DNA of 31,849 bases from Lachnospiraceae bacterium UBA7086 (GTDB lineage Bacteria > Bacillota > Clostridia > Lachnospirales > Lachnospiraceae). How positions within the stretch are numbered: position 1 is the stretch's first letter; the number at the start of each line of letters is the position of its first letter. Below, in pieces: positions 7,070 to 14,571 of this stretch. The position numbers and the translations under genes were made by a program. The stretch lies in the NCBI GenBank assembly GCA_002492525.1, contig DKZA01000032.1, positions 2,336 to 34,184 on the forward strand, given 5' to 3'. The notes beneath the pieces are model-generated. The model was not told where the DNA came from, did not search any database, and saw nothing but the letters and a program-made list of their open reading frames with translations.

Positions 7070-7467
7070 TTGCCGTAATTTATCTGATTGCAGCAGTATT
7101 TATCCTTGTGTCGGTGGCACTTATCTCTGGGAAACTGTTACAGGCAGAAACGGGAGACATGGCTGTTTACAAAAGTATGGGGTTATCTGCAGGAGGACTC
7201 AGGCTGTCCTTTTCTCTCCGTTTCCTGGCTGTGGTGACAGCTGGGGCAGCAGGCGGCATTTTGTTTTCCGCTGTGTTTGCCGACGGGATGATTGGCAGGC
7301 TGCTTAAATCATTTGGAATCGGTGATTTCCATTCAGGGTTCAGCCTGATGGGAACAGTTCTACCGCTAGCGGCCGTACCGATATTATTTTTTGTTTTTGC
7401 GTGGGCTTTTTCTGCAAAAGTAAAGCAGGTGAGCATAGTAACTTTGATAACGGCAAATGTTGATTAA
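7066..7467 (+). CDS. FtsX-like permease, detached C-terminal membrane domain
   Basis: This encodes 133 aa with three membrane helices (starting I-A-V-I-Y-L-I-A-A-V-F-I-L-V) and the motif 'AETGDMAVYKSMGLSAGGLRLSF', the typical C-terminal FtsX domain. It continues the permease at 5411-7069 but in another frame. ATG 7066 overlaps the upstream TGA (ATGA) and has no ribosome binding site of its own. It begins exactly at a transmembrane segment, so a deletion must have removed the soluble stretch before it. It is best read as the rear part of one pseudogene; an assembly error is the main alternative. Confidence 0.65.
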   Translation: MIAVIYLIAAVFILVSVALISGKLLQAETGDMAVYKSMGLSAGGLRLSFSLRFLAVVTAGAAGGILFSAVFADGMIGRLLKSFGIGDFHSGFSLMGTVLPLAAVPILFFVFAWAFSAKVKQVSIVTLITANVD

Positions 7468-7482
7468 AAGGAGATGATGGAC

Positions 7483-8145
7483 ATGAATAGGGAAAGAAGC
7501 AGACAAAATAGAAACAAATGGAAGGCAATAGCAGCTATTTCGACCCTTTCTACATTGATACTTTCCGGCTGTGGAGCGGCTGCGGAAGATCCGGGGGAGC
7601 CGCCGGCAGAAATACTTGAGGGAACAAGTACAGATATAGAAGATAGTTCCGTGCAGACGGAAAATAGTGCCGGTATGGAAGAAACGGGTAATGAGGATTT
7701 ATACGAGGGGGAAATTCTGGCAGATGCTATTTCTGTCCGCATCGGCAGGGATGGCACAGAAGAATGGAATGTAGATATGTATAACAATGGTGCGTCATTA
7801 ACTATGCTGGATTATCTTTCTGGTTCTGCACTGCTTTTTCCTACCTATACTTATGACGAAGAAGACGGATTTGTAGCGCAGAGTGTAAGAGGGAATTATA
7901 CCAGAGACAATGAACAGACCATCGTGGATGTGAAGACCGGAGAATTGTATCTGTTTGGCGGCGGGCAGCTTCGTTTTTATTTTAAGGATATGGAAGGGGC
8001 CAATATCACGGCAACGCCGGTAGGATATTTTACGGATACAGAGGGATTGGCGGAGGCTGTACAGGAAGCTTATACATCTAATTTGGATGACACATGGGGT
8101 GTGGATGTTTACTTCTGGATTACAAGGACATTGTCAGAACTATAA
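7483..8145 (+). CDS. Lipoprotein with a cyclophilin-like domain
   Basis: This 220-aa precursor has a basic N-terminus, hydrophobic core and LSGC lipobox (Cys30), then an acidic low-complexity linker to about residue 75 and a C-terminal domain of about 140 residues. The domain (W-N-V-D-M-Y-N-N-G-A-S start, then 'TGELYLFGGGQLRFYF' and 'A-T-P-V-G-Y-F') fits the same cyclophilin-like fold as the lipoprotein at 2786-3331, though sequence similarity between them is low. ATG 7483 is chosen over 7474 because AGGAG at 7469-7473 is then correctly spaced. It follows the broken permease by 15 nt and precedes the aldo/keto reductase. Confidence 0.65.
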   Translation: MNRERSRQNRNKWKAIAAISTLSTLILSGCGAAAEDPGEPPAEILEGTSTDIEDSSVQTENSAGMEETGNEDLYEGEILADAISVRIGRDGTEEWNVDMYNNGASLTMLDYLSGSALLFPTYTYDEEDGFVAQSVRGNYTRDNEQTIVDVKTGELYLFGGGQLRFYFKDMEGANITATPVGYFTDTEGLAEAVQEAYTSNLDDTWGVDVYFWITRTLSEL

Positions 8146-8221
8146 TCGGCGGCCGTAATGGCAAAGACACTTCCCAGGATTCTTTTTGGAGTAGAATCTG
8201 TGTGGAAAAGGAGGAAAGTAT

Positions 8222-9334
8222 ATGCAGTATAAAAATTTCAGAGACGAAATAAAATTATCAAGACTTGGAATGGGAGCCATGCGGCTTCCGGTGAGAGACG
8301 GAAATGATGCCTTAGTTGATTATGAGAAAGCGAAGCATCTGATCGACCTGTGTATGGAGCAGGGAATCAATTACTATGATACAGCGTATATTTATCACGG
8401 CGGAAAATCAGAGGAATTTCTTGGAAAAGCATTGGCGGAATATTCCAGAGACAGCTTCTATGTAGCAGACAAATATAATTTTCAGGCAGAACCGGATTAC
8501 AGGAAGCAGTTTGGGGAACAGCTTGCGCGCCTCGGCATGGAGCGGATTGATTTTTATCTGCTTCACGGTGTTCAGGATTATTTTGCACAGGCAATGGTTC
8601 AGAATGGATGTATTGCATACTTTGATGAACAAAAGCGTCGGGGGAAAATTCGTTATCTGGGATTTTCTTTTCATGGAACTCCGGAAATGCTGAAGGCACT
8701 TTTAAAGCTGTATGCATGGGACTTTGTACAGATTCAGCTGAATTACTATGACTGGTATTTTCAGGATGCAAAAAAATTATATGAGATTTTAGAAGAAGCA
8801 GGAATACCGGTAATGGTTATGGAACCTGTGCATGGCGGTCTGCTGGCAGATCTGACAGAGGATGCAGCAAAGGAATTGATGGCAGGAAATACGGAAAGCT
8901 CTCAGGCATCCTGGGCTATGCGATGGGTGATGAGCCTTCCAAATGTGCAGGTAGTACTCAGCGGTATGTCAAACGAAGACCAGGTTATAGATAATATCAG
9001 GACTTTTTCAGAGGTACAGCCTCTTACGCAAGAAGATCAGGAAAGGATACGGAAAGCCGCCCAAATCCAGCATACCTCTGTGGCGGTGGCCTGTACCGGA
9101 TGCCGCTATTGTACGCCGAACTGCCCGCAGGGACTGGACATTCCCTTTTTGCTTAAAAATTATAATGAGGCAAAGATTGGAGGCACGTGGCGTATTGGCT
9201 ATTTAAAAGAGCTGCCACAGGAAAAACAGCCGTCTGCCTGCATTGGCTGTGGCGCCTGTGCGGAGCACTGTCCTCAGGGATTTCAGATTCCGCAGATTTT
9301 AAAAGAACTGAGCATGATGTTGGAAGAAATTTAA
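8222..9334 (+). CDS. Aldo/keto reductase with C-terminal 4Fe-4S ferredoxin domain
   Basis: The 370-aa oxidoreductase has a TIM-barrel aldo/keto reductase domain (residues 1-280) with the expected tetrad: Asp53 and Tyr58 (YYDTAYIYH), Lys84 (ADKYN) and His115 (LLHG). The C-terminus carries two cysteine clusters, CTGCRYCTPNCPQG (about 291-304) and CIGCGACAEHCPQG (about 340-353), each able to hold a 4Fe-4S centre. Such proteins are common in anaerobes; electrons may come from ferredoxin as well as NAD(P)H, and the substrate is unknown. AAAGGAGG precedes ATG 8222 with good spacing. It is convergent with the AraC gene and 76 nt downstream of the cyclophilin-like lipoprotein. Confidence 0.92.
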   Translation: MQYKNFRDEIKLSRLGMGAMRLPVRDGNDALVDYEKAKHLIDLCMEQGINYYDTAYIYHGGKSEEFLGKALAEYSRDSFYVADKYNFQAEPDYRKQFGEQLARLGMERIDFYLLHGVQDYFAQAMVQNGCIAYFDEQKRRGKIRYLGFSFHGTPEMLKALLKLYAWDFVQIQLNYYDWYFQDAKKLYEILEEAGIPVMVMEPVHGGLLADLTEDAAKELMAGNTESSQASWAMRWVMSLPNVQVVLSGMSNEDQVIDNIRTFSEVQPLTQEDQERIRKAAQIQHTSVAVACTGCRYCTPNCPQGLDIPFLLKNYNEAKIGGTWRIGYLKELPQEKQPSACIGCGACAEHCPQGFQIPQILKELSMMLEEI

Positions 9335-9352
9335 ATCCCTTTCGGAATAACT

Positions 9353-10255
9353 TTAAGCCTGTGCGGAACTTTTATATATCACCGGTGATACGCCATAATA
9401 TTTTTTGAAAGTTTCACAGTAATAGCTGGCCCCGTTAAAACCGTATTCATAAGCTATGGCGGCAATATTGCTGTTTGAACCAAGCAGCATGGAAAGGCTT
9501 TTTTGCAGCCGTAATTTCGTAAGATAAGTAATCGGGGTATCGCGCAGATATTTTTTAAAGAGCAGGGAACATTTGCTTTTGCAGCAGGCGCCGGACAGGG
9601 CAATATCTGCTAAGGCAACATGTTCCATGTAATGCTCTTCTATATAGCTTATCATATTTTTGAGAGAAGACAGCTCGGAAGATTCCGGCTCTTGTGCCTG
9701 GTTTTCTATATCGAGATTTTCATACAGTATTTTCATAATCCCATAATAATTTTCCATCAGTCTAAAATAGGATAGGTGCTTTGCCGGAATCTTTCCAAAG
9801 AAATCATAAATCTCCTCCAGTTTTTGTATAACGGAGGCGGTCCAGTCATTTTGCGTAAGATACAGATAAGGAACAGCTGAATTTTCCGTGACGGGTTCGA
9901 TACAATTCTGATAAAACCAGCTATTTTCCTGCAACAATTCCGGAGAGAGTAAAATGCAGATAAATTCACATTCGTTATGTTCCGCAGAAAAGCCGTAATG
10001 GAGCTGCCGGCTGTTTACCATAATGCCGCAGCTTTCTGTCAGTTCGATCAATTGGCCGTTCACATTGTAGGTCATTTTTCCTTTTTTTACTACAATAAAT
10101 TCCAGATCTTTATGCCAGTGGCTGATGGAAGTGTAGTCCGGATAAGAAGAAAGGACGCCGTAGACGACATAAGCGGGGAACAGGGGATTATTATAGGCAA
10201 CTGTCTCAGAGGAATCCGAATTAAATACAGAGCAGTGTTTTATACTGTTATCCAT
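9353..10255 (-). CDS. AraC family transcriptional regulator
   Basis: The 300-aa regulator has an N-terminal cupin-like sensor region (about residues 25-120, 'SHWHKDLEFIVVKKGKMTYNV') and two C-terminal AraC helix-turn-helices from about residue 195. The second contains 'IAAIAYEYGFNGASYYCETF' and the family end 'KKYYGVSPVIYK'. GAGGTGAT precedes ATG 10255. It is divergent from the MATE gene, with about 130 nt between the two starts, so that exporter is its most likely target. The effector is unknown. Confidence 0.9.
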   Translation of the reverse strand: MDNSIKHCSVFNSDSSETVAYNNPLFPAYVVYGVLSSYPDYTSISHWHKDLEFIVVKKGKMTYNVNGQLIELTESCGIMVNSRQLHYGFSAEHNECEFICILLSPELLQENSWFYQNCIEPVTENSAVPYLYLTQNDWTASVIQKLEEIYDFFGKIPAKHLSYFRLMENYYGIMKILYENLDIENQAQEPESSELSSLKNMISYIEEHYMEHVALADIALSGACCKSKCSLLFKKYLRDTPITYLTKLRLQKSLSMLLGSNSNIAAIAYEYGFNGASYYCETFKKYYGVSPVIYKSSAQA

Positions 10256-10330
10256 AAAATCACCTCATAAATGAAAGATTGTTATATAAAAATGGATGAT
10301 AATGAATGATTTTAATATAAAAAGATGATA

Positions 10331-10358
10331 TTGTCAAATAGTAACAACAGATTATACA
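10331..10358 (+). promoter_or_regulatory. Putative promoter of the MATE exporter gene
   Basis: TTGTCA (10331-10336) and TATACA (10353-10358) are 16 nt apart. Transcription would start just before 10370, which rules out an ATG at 10325 and supports the start at 10388. An AraC site may overlap but none was identified. Confidence 0.5.
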
Positions 10359-10387
10359 GAGAGGATTTAAGAGGAATAATTAGGAAG

Positions 10388-11746
10388 ATGAAGGAAAGAG
10401 AAGTTCATGATTTTAATCAAAAATTGTTAAAGCTTGTATTTCCCATTGCTTTTCAGCAGTTTATGCTGGCGCTGGTCAGTGCGTCGGATGCGTTCATGCT
10501 CGGTATGCTGACGCAGGATTCCTTGTCAGCGGTTTCTCTGGCAAGCCAGGTTACGTTTGTTGAAAGTCTGTTTCTCCTTGCCCTGACTATTGGGCTTTCC
10601 ATGTTTGCGGCCCAGTATTGGGGCAAACAGGACAGGGCGGCAGTGGAACGGATTTTTGGTTATGTCATGAAGATTACTGTTGTGATCTCTTTTGTATTTT
10701 TTCTGGCAGGATTGTGTATTCCGGGCGGTTTAATGCGTATCTTCACAAACGAACAGCCCTTGATTGAAGGCGGTAAAATATATCTGCGGACAGTCTCACC
10801 ATCCTTTTTGTTGACGGGTATTTCACAGGTGTATCTTTGCATATTGAAAAATACCGGCAGAGCAGCGAAATCCAGCGTGATCAGTTCAGTAAGCGTGGTG
10901 ATCAATATTATATTGAACGCTGTTCTTATCTTTGGATGGTTTGGACTGCCAAAGATGGGAATTGCAGGGGCTGCTTCCGCTACGGTGCTCGCCAGAGTGA
11001 TAGAATTGACATGGTGTATTTGGGAAACGGCAAAGAAAGACAGTGTTAAACTGAGATTATGTTACATGATACACGACGACAGGGTACTGCGGCATGACTT
11101 CTGGAAATATTCGTTTCCCGTTCTTGGAAACGAGATTGTCTGGGGTGTTGGTTTTACCATGTATTCGGTTATTATGGGGCATTTGGGGTCGGACGCGGTT
11201 GCGGCTAATTCCATTACCAATATTGTGAAAAACCTTGTGGCCTGCTTTTGTCTTGGGCTCGGAAGCGGCGGCGGGATCATGATCGGTAATGCGCTCGGTG
11301 CAGGCTGCTTTGATCAGGCCAAAGAATATGGAAGTAAGCTTTGCAGACTATCTATTTTGTGCGGTGTGGCATCGGGCATGGTAATGCTTGTCTTTAGTCC
11401 GTTAATTTTTGCCGTGACAGATTTGAGCCCTGCGGCGGATACATACCTGAAATGGATGCTTATTATGTGTTCCTGTTATATGGTGGGAAAATCCGTAAAT
11501 TCAACCACCATTGGCGGTATTTTTTGTGCAGGCGGGGATTCCCGGTTTGGCTTTCTCTGTGATACGATAACGTTATGGTGTATTACGGTTCCACTTGGAT
11601 TTCTGGCAGCTTTTGTCTGGCACCTTCCTGTGGTTTTGGTATATCTTATCGTTAATCTGGATGAATTTGTAAAGTTGCCGGCAGTCTATCGGCATTATAA
11701 AAAATATAAATGGGTCAAAGACCTTACCGTGAGTGACAATGCATGA
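10388..11746 (+). CDS. MATE family multidrug/metabolite efflux transporter
   Basis: This is an approximately 452-aa membrane protein with about 12 helices in two pseudo-symmetric halves. The N-terminal half begins 'FPIAFQQFMLALVSASDAFM', the usual MATE opening, with 'SLASQVTFV' nearby. The second half has 'FPVLGNEIVWGVGFTMYSVI' and 'GNALGAG'. It would export cationic drugs or metabolites using a Na+ or H+ gradient. ATG 10388 is chosen over ATG 10325, which lies upstream of the best promoter and lacks a ribosome binding site; GAGGA at 10371-10375 is slightly far from it. It is divergent from an AraC regulator. Confidence 0.9.
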   Translation: MKEREVHDFNQKLLKLVFPIAFQQFMLALVSASDAFMLGMLTQDSLSAVSLASQVTFVESLFLLALTIGLSMFAAQYWGKQDRAAVERIFGYVMKITVVISFVFFLAGLCIPGGLMRIFTNEQPLIEGGKIYLRTVSPSFLLTGISQVYLCILKNTGRAAKSSVISSVSVVINIILNAVLIFGWFGLPKMGIAGAASATVLARVIELTWCIWETAKKDSVKLRLCYMIHDDRVLRHDFWKYSFPVLGNEIVWGVGFTMYSVIMGHLGSDAVAANSITNIVKNLVACFCLGLGSGGGIMIGNALGAGCFDQAKEYGSKLCRLSILCGVASGMVMLVFSPLIFAVTDLSPAADTYLKWMLIMCSCYMVGKSVNSTTIGGIFCAGGDSRFGFLCDTITLWCITVPLGFLAAFVWHLPVVLVYLIVNLDEFVKLPAVYRHYKKYKWVKDLTVSDNA

Positions 11747-11826
11747 TAAAAAATTTGAAAGAAGAACATAGGTTAAAGTAAAGAAAATAAAATCAAATAT
11801 ATAGAGGAAAAAGGAGGAAAACTGGA

Positions 11827-12456
11827 ATGACAAATAGGCAGCGCAGGGATGCAGGTATGGCTTATATTTCGGATGATGCAATTTTTGAGGAGCAGCTTGT
11901 ATGCAGGAAAATCCTGCAAAAACTGAATTTTATGGACCGTGCGGATTTTGCGGGAATCAAGGAGACAGTAAAGGAACTTTTCGGGAAATCTGAAGACGCC
12001 TTTGTAAATCCGCCGTTCTACTGTGATTATGGGAAACATATTGAAGTAGGCAAAAATTTCTTTGCAAATTATAACTGTACGCTTTTGGATGTGGCCAGGA
12101 TCAGGATTGGCGATAACTGTCAGATGGCGCCCAATGTAGCGATATATACGGCAGGACATCCCATTCACCCAGTCAGCCGTAATTCTGCATATGAATACGG
12201 CAAGGAAGTGACGGTCGGGGATAACGTATGGTTCGGGGGAAACACGGTCGTATGTCCAGGCGTCTGCATAGGAAACAACGTGGTGATCGGCGCGGGAAGT
12301 GTCGTGACAAAAGATATTCCGGACTGGTGTATCGCAGCAGGCAATCCATGCAGAGTGATCCGAAAGATTACGGAAGAGGACAGACGGAAACTGTTCCGTG
12401 ACGAGGAAATAGACGACGAGGCGTGGCAGGATATTCTGGAACGGATGACGTTTTAG
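11827..12456 (+). CDS. Sugar O-acetyltransferase (maltose/galactoside acetyltransferase type)
   Basis: The 209-aa enzyme has an N-terminal helical cap and a left-handed beta-helix of hexapeptide repeats ('IGDNCQMAPNVAIYTAG', 'VGDNVWFGGNTVVCPGV', 'IGNNVVIGAGSVVTKDI'). The catalytic His is in 'AGHPIHP', and the usual C-terminus 'AAGNPCRVIRKI' is present. It would transfer acetyl from acetyl-CoA to a sugar hydroxyl in the cytosol; the physiological acceptor is unknown. AAGGAGG lies 9 nt before ATG 11827. The LysR gene follows 37 nt later on the same strand, so it may be co-transcribed. Confidence 0.93.
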   Translation: MTNRQRRDAGMAYISDDAIFEEQLVCRKILQKLNFMDRADFAGIKETVKELFGKSEDAFVNPPFYCDYGKHIEVGKNFFANYNCTLLDVARIRIGDNCQMAPNVAIYTAGHPIHPVSRNSAYEYGKEVTVGDNVWFGGNTVVCPGVCIGNNVVIGAGSVVTKDIPDWCIAAGNPCRVIRKITEEDRRKLFRDEEIDDEAWQDILERMTF

Positions 12457-12493
12457 TCTGGACAGAAAAGATTTATGAAGCGGGGCTGAAAGA

Positions 12494-13441
12494 ATGATCA
12501 GGCAAATTCAGTATTTTCAATCGGTTGTCAGAAACAATAGCTTTGCGGAGGCTGCCGAAGAATGTCATATATCACAGTCAGCTATTTATCAGCAGGTACA
12601 AGCATTGAAACGTGAGCTTGGTTTCCAGCTGCTGGAAAGAAAAAACCATGAATTTACACTTACCTGTGCGGGGGAGTATTTTTATAAAAACAGTCTGGTA
12701 TGGATTGCCGATTATGAACGTATGTGCAGGGAGGCGGCCAGACTTTCCGACCATGAGCAGGCGGTATTGAAGATTGGCTGTCTGCGCTGTTACAGCGGGC
12801 AGGAATTTCGTCTCGCGTTGGAAGAGTTTTCATTGAAATATCCTGATATTTCGGTGAAGGTTGAATATGGAAATCATGAAGAATTATACAGACTGCTTCA
12901 AACGGGCGACGTTGATCTGGTTCTGAATGATCAGCACAGGGAATCTTCGGATGAATATATCAACCTGCCTTTGATGGTCGGAAATGAGTATATTGAGATT
13001 GCGGCCAGAAATCCTGTTGCTATATTGTCATCTGTTACGCCGCAGGAGTTAAAGAATATGCCGTGTATTCTTGTTTCCTCCAAAGACCAGCAGGAAGCTG
13101 AGCGAGAGTATTATCAGGGAGTGCTTGGTATTCAGGGGGAGTTCCTCTATGCGGAAAATCTGAAAGAGGCCCGTCTTATGGTGATAGAGGGACAGGGATT
13201 CATGCCGGTGGAGGGTGTAAGGCAGACTGATAGCTTTGGCCCGTCTATCAGCTTTAGGACATTAAAAGGGCTGCAGCTTCCTTCAAGGCAGACGGACAGT
13301 TTTGGCTCATCTATCAGCCGTATTCCTCTTTTCCGGGGAGACTCACAGATGAAGCGTGATTATTGCGCCTTTTGGAAAAAGGATAATTCCGGTTACTATG
13401 CAGAGAAGTTTGCCGATATGCTGAAAAGAAAATTTGGATAA
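12494..13441 (+). CDS. LysR family transcriptional regulator with a duplicated peptide insert
   Basis: The 315-aa protein has an N-terminal helix-turn-helix (residues 1-60, 'NSFAEAAEECHISQSAIYQQ') and a LysR effector domain from about residue 88. Near the end, between 'GQGFMPVEGV' and 'IPLFRGD', there is an extra stretch with two near-identical peptides: RQTDSFGPSIS at residue 243 and RQTDSFGSSIS at residue 265. At DNA level these are 34-bp palindromic repeat copies. After them the normal LysR tail resumes (YCAFWKKDNSGYYAEKF), so the insert preserves the frame. It probably controls the preceding acetyltransferase and neighbours. Confidence 0.9.
   Translation: MIRQIQYFQSVVRNNSFAEAAEECHISQSAIYQQVQALKRELGFQLLERKNHEFTLTCAGEYFYKNSLVWIADYERMCREAARLSDHEQAVLKIGCLRCYSGQEFRLALEEFSLKYPDISVKVEYGNHEELYRLLQTGDVDLVLNDQHRESSDEYINLPLMVGNEYIEIAARNPVAILSSVTPQELKNMPCILVSSKDQQEAEREYYQGVLGIQGEFLYAENLKEARLMVIEGQGFMPVEGVRQTDSFGPSISFRTLKGLQLPSRQTDSFGSSISRIPLFRGDSQMKRDYCAFWKKDNSGYYAEKFADMLKRKFG
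13219..13318. repeat. Two 34-bp palindromic repeat copies inside the LysR coding sequence
   Basis: Copies at 13219-13252 and 13285-13318 agree at 29 of 34 positions and are 66 bp (22 codons) apart. Copy 1 contains CTGATAG (13227-13233) and CTATCAG (13245-13251) around an 11-nt loop. The left arm of copy 2 has two changes. Both are read in the same frame, giving RQTDSFG peptides. Confidence 0.75.
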
Positions 13442-13469
13442 GATATAATAATCGGCAAACTATCATTCA

Positions 13470-13498
13470 TTGCCAGTCCTAAGGATATATGCTATTAT
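13470..13498 (+). promoter_or_regulatory. Putative promoter of the exonuclease gene
   Basis: TTGCCA (13470-13475) and TATTAT (13493-13498) are 17 nt apart, 63 nt before ATG 13562. The position and match are good for sigma-70. Confidence 0.5.
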
Positions 13499-13561
13499 AA
13501 TATAAAACTGCAAGTGGTTGTTGGAAGAGGTATGATGCCATAGCAGGCAGGAAAGTTGGCC

Positions 13562-14539
13562 ATGAATTACATTATTCTGGATTTAGAATGGAACCAAAGC
13601 AGCAGCGGGGAAGAAGAAGTGGTAAAAGTACTTCCCTTTGAGATCATTGAAATGGGTGCCATCAAATTAAATAGTGATAAGAAGATGATTGATGAGTTCT
13701 CGGAGTTAATTAAGCCGCAGGTATATCATGAGATGCATCACATTACGCGAAAGCTGATTCATTTGCAGATGGAACAGTTGGAACAGGGGGGACTATTTAC
13801 TGATGTGATAAAGGAGTTCTGGAATTGGTGCGGAAAGGATTATATCTTTTGTACCTGGGGATGCCTGGATCTGGTAGAATTACAGAGAAATCTCAGATAT
13901 TATGGATTGGAACCGATGGCGGAAGGACCCTTTGCGTTTTTGGATGTGCAGAAGCTGTTCAGCATTGCCTATGAGGATAAGAAATCGAGACGGACATTGG
14001 AGTATGCCATAGATTTTCTTCATATCGAAAAGGATATTCCTTTTCACAGAGCGTTCAGTGACGCTTATTATACAGCGAAGATTCTGACAAAAATTCCGGA
14101 TGCTGTGATGAGAAATTACTCTTTTGACGTATTTCATCTTCCTAAAGATAAAGATTCGGAAGTAAAAGTCATTTTTGACGATTATGCAAAATATATTTCC
14201 CGTGAGTTTGCGGACAAGGCGGCAGCAGTAGCGGACCGAAAGGTGATGAGTACCAGATGTTATCTGTGTCATAAGAACCTGCGCAGAAAGATTCGCTGGT
14301 TTACCCCGAACGGCAAGCATTATTACAGTGTATCTTACTGTGATCAACATGGTTACATGAAAGCCAAGGTACGTCTGCGCAAGGCCGAGGATGACAGGGT
14401 CTATGTGGTGAAAACAGAGCGGTTTATCACGCAGGAGGAAATGGAGAATCTGCGGGCGAAGCAGGAGAAATCCAAAGTACAGCATAAAGCGAAAAAGACT
14501 GTAGAGAAAGAATATAAAAAACAAGAGGGTATTCGTTGA
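13562..14539 (+). CDS. DEDDh-type 3'-5' exonuclease with C-terminal zinc-ribbon-like module
   Basis: The 325-aa protein has an RNase T/DnaQ-type fold: ExoI Asp7-x-Glu9 in 'IILDLEWNQ', ExoII around 'CTWGCLDLVELQRNL', and ExoIII with His and Asp in 'HRAFSDAYYTAKI'. It resembles KapD/inhibitor-of-KinA-type exonucleases; RNA or DNA trimming is the expected activity. After about residue 230 comes 'CYLCHKNL', then CDQH some 30 residues on, a C2-CH pattern likely to bind zinc, followed by a basic tail rich in Lys and Glu. AGGAAA lies 7 nt before ATG 13562; the TTG at 13556 is rejected for spacing. It ends in a terminator shared with the convergent carboxypeptidase gene. Confidence 0.88.
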   Translation: MNYIILDLEWNQSSSGEEEVVKVLPFEIIEMGAIKLNSDKKMIDEFSELIKPQVYHEMHHITRKLIHLQMEQLEQGGLFTDVIKEFWNWCGKDYIFCTWGCLDLVELQRNLRYYGLEPMAEGPFAFLDVQKLFSIAYEDKKSRRTLEYAIDFLHIEKDIPFHRAFSDAYYTAKILTKIPDAVMRNYSFDVFHLPKDKDSEVKVIFDDYAKYISREFADKAAAVADRKVMSTRCYLCHKNLRRKIRWFTPNGKHYYSVSYCDQHGYMKAKVRLRKAEDDRVYVVKTERFITQEEMENLRAKQEKSKVQHKAKKTVEKEYKKQEGIR

Positions 14540-14568
14540 TTGTAATAATAGACGGATACCCTCTTTCT
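14523..14568. terminator. Bidirectional Rho-independent terminator
   Basis: AAGAGGGTAT (14523-14532) pairs with ATACCCTCTT (14556-14565). A T-rich run follows on the plus strand and an A-run precedes it, giving T's on the minus strand. It serves the convergent exonuclease and carboxypeptidase genes. Confidence 0.75.
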
Positions 14569-14571
14569 TTA

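Noticed and set aside
10325..10387. Longer N-terminus of the MATE protein starting at 10325
   Set aside because: The extension lies on top of the best promoter, lacks a ribosome binding site, and adds residues not typical of the family.
13880..14524. 214-codon minus-strand frame opposite the exonuclease gene
   Set aside because: The opposite strand encodes clear exonuclease motifs and the zinc-ribbon; the antisense peptide has odd composition.
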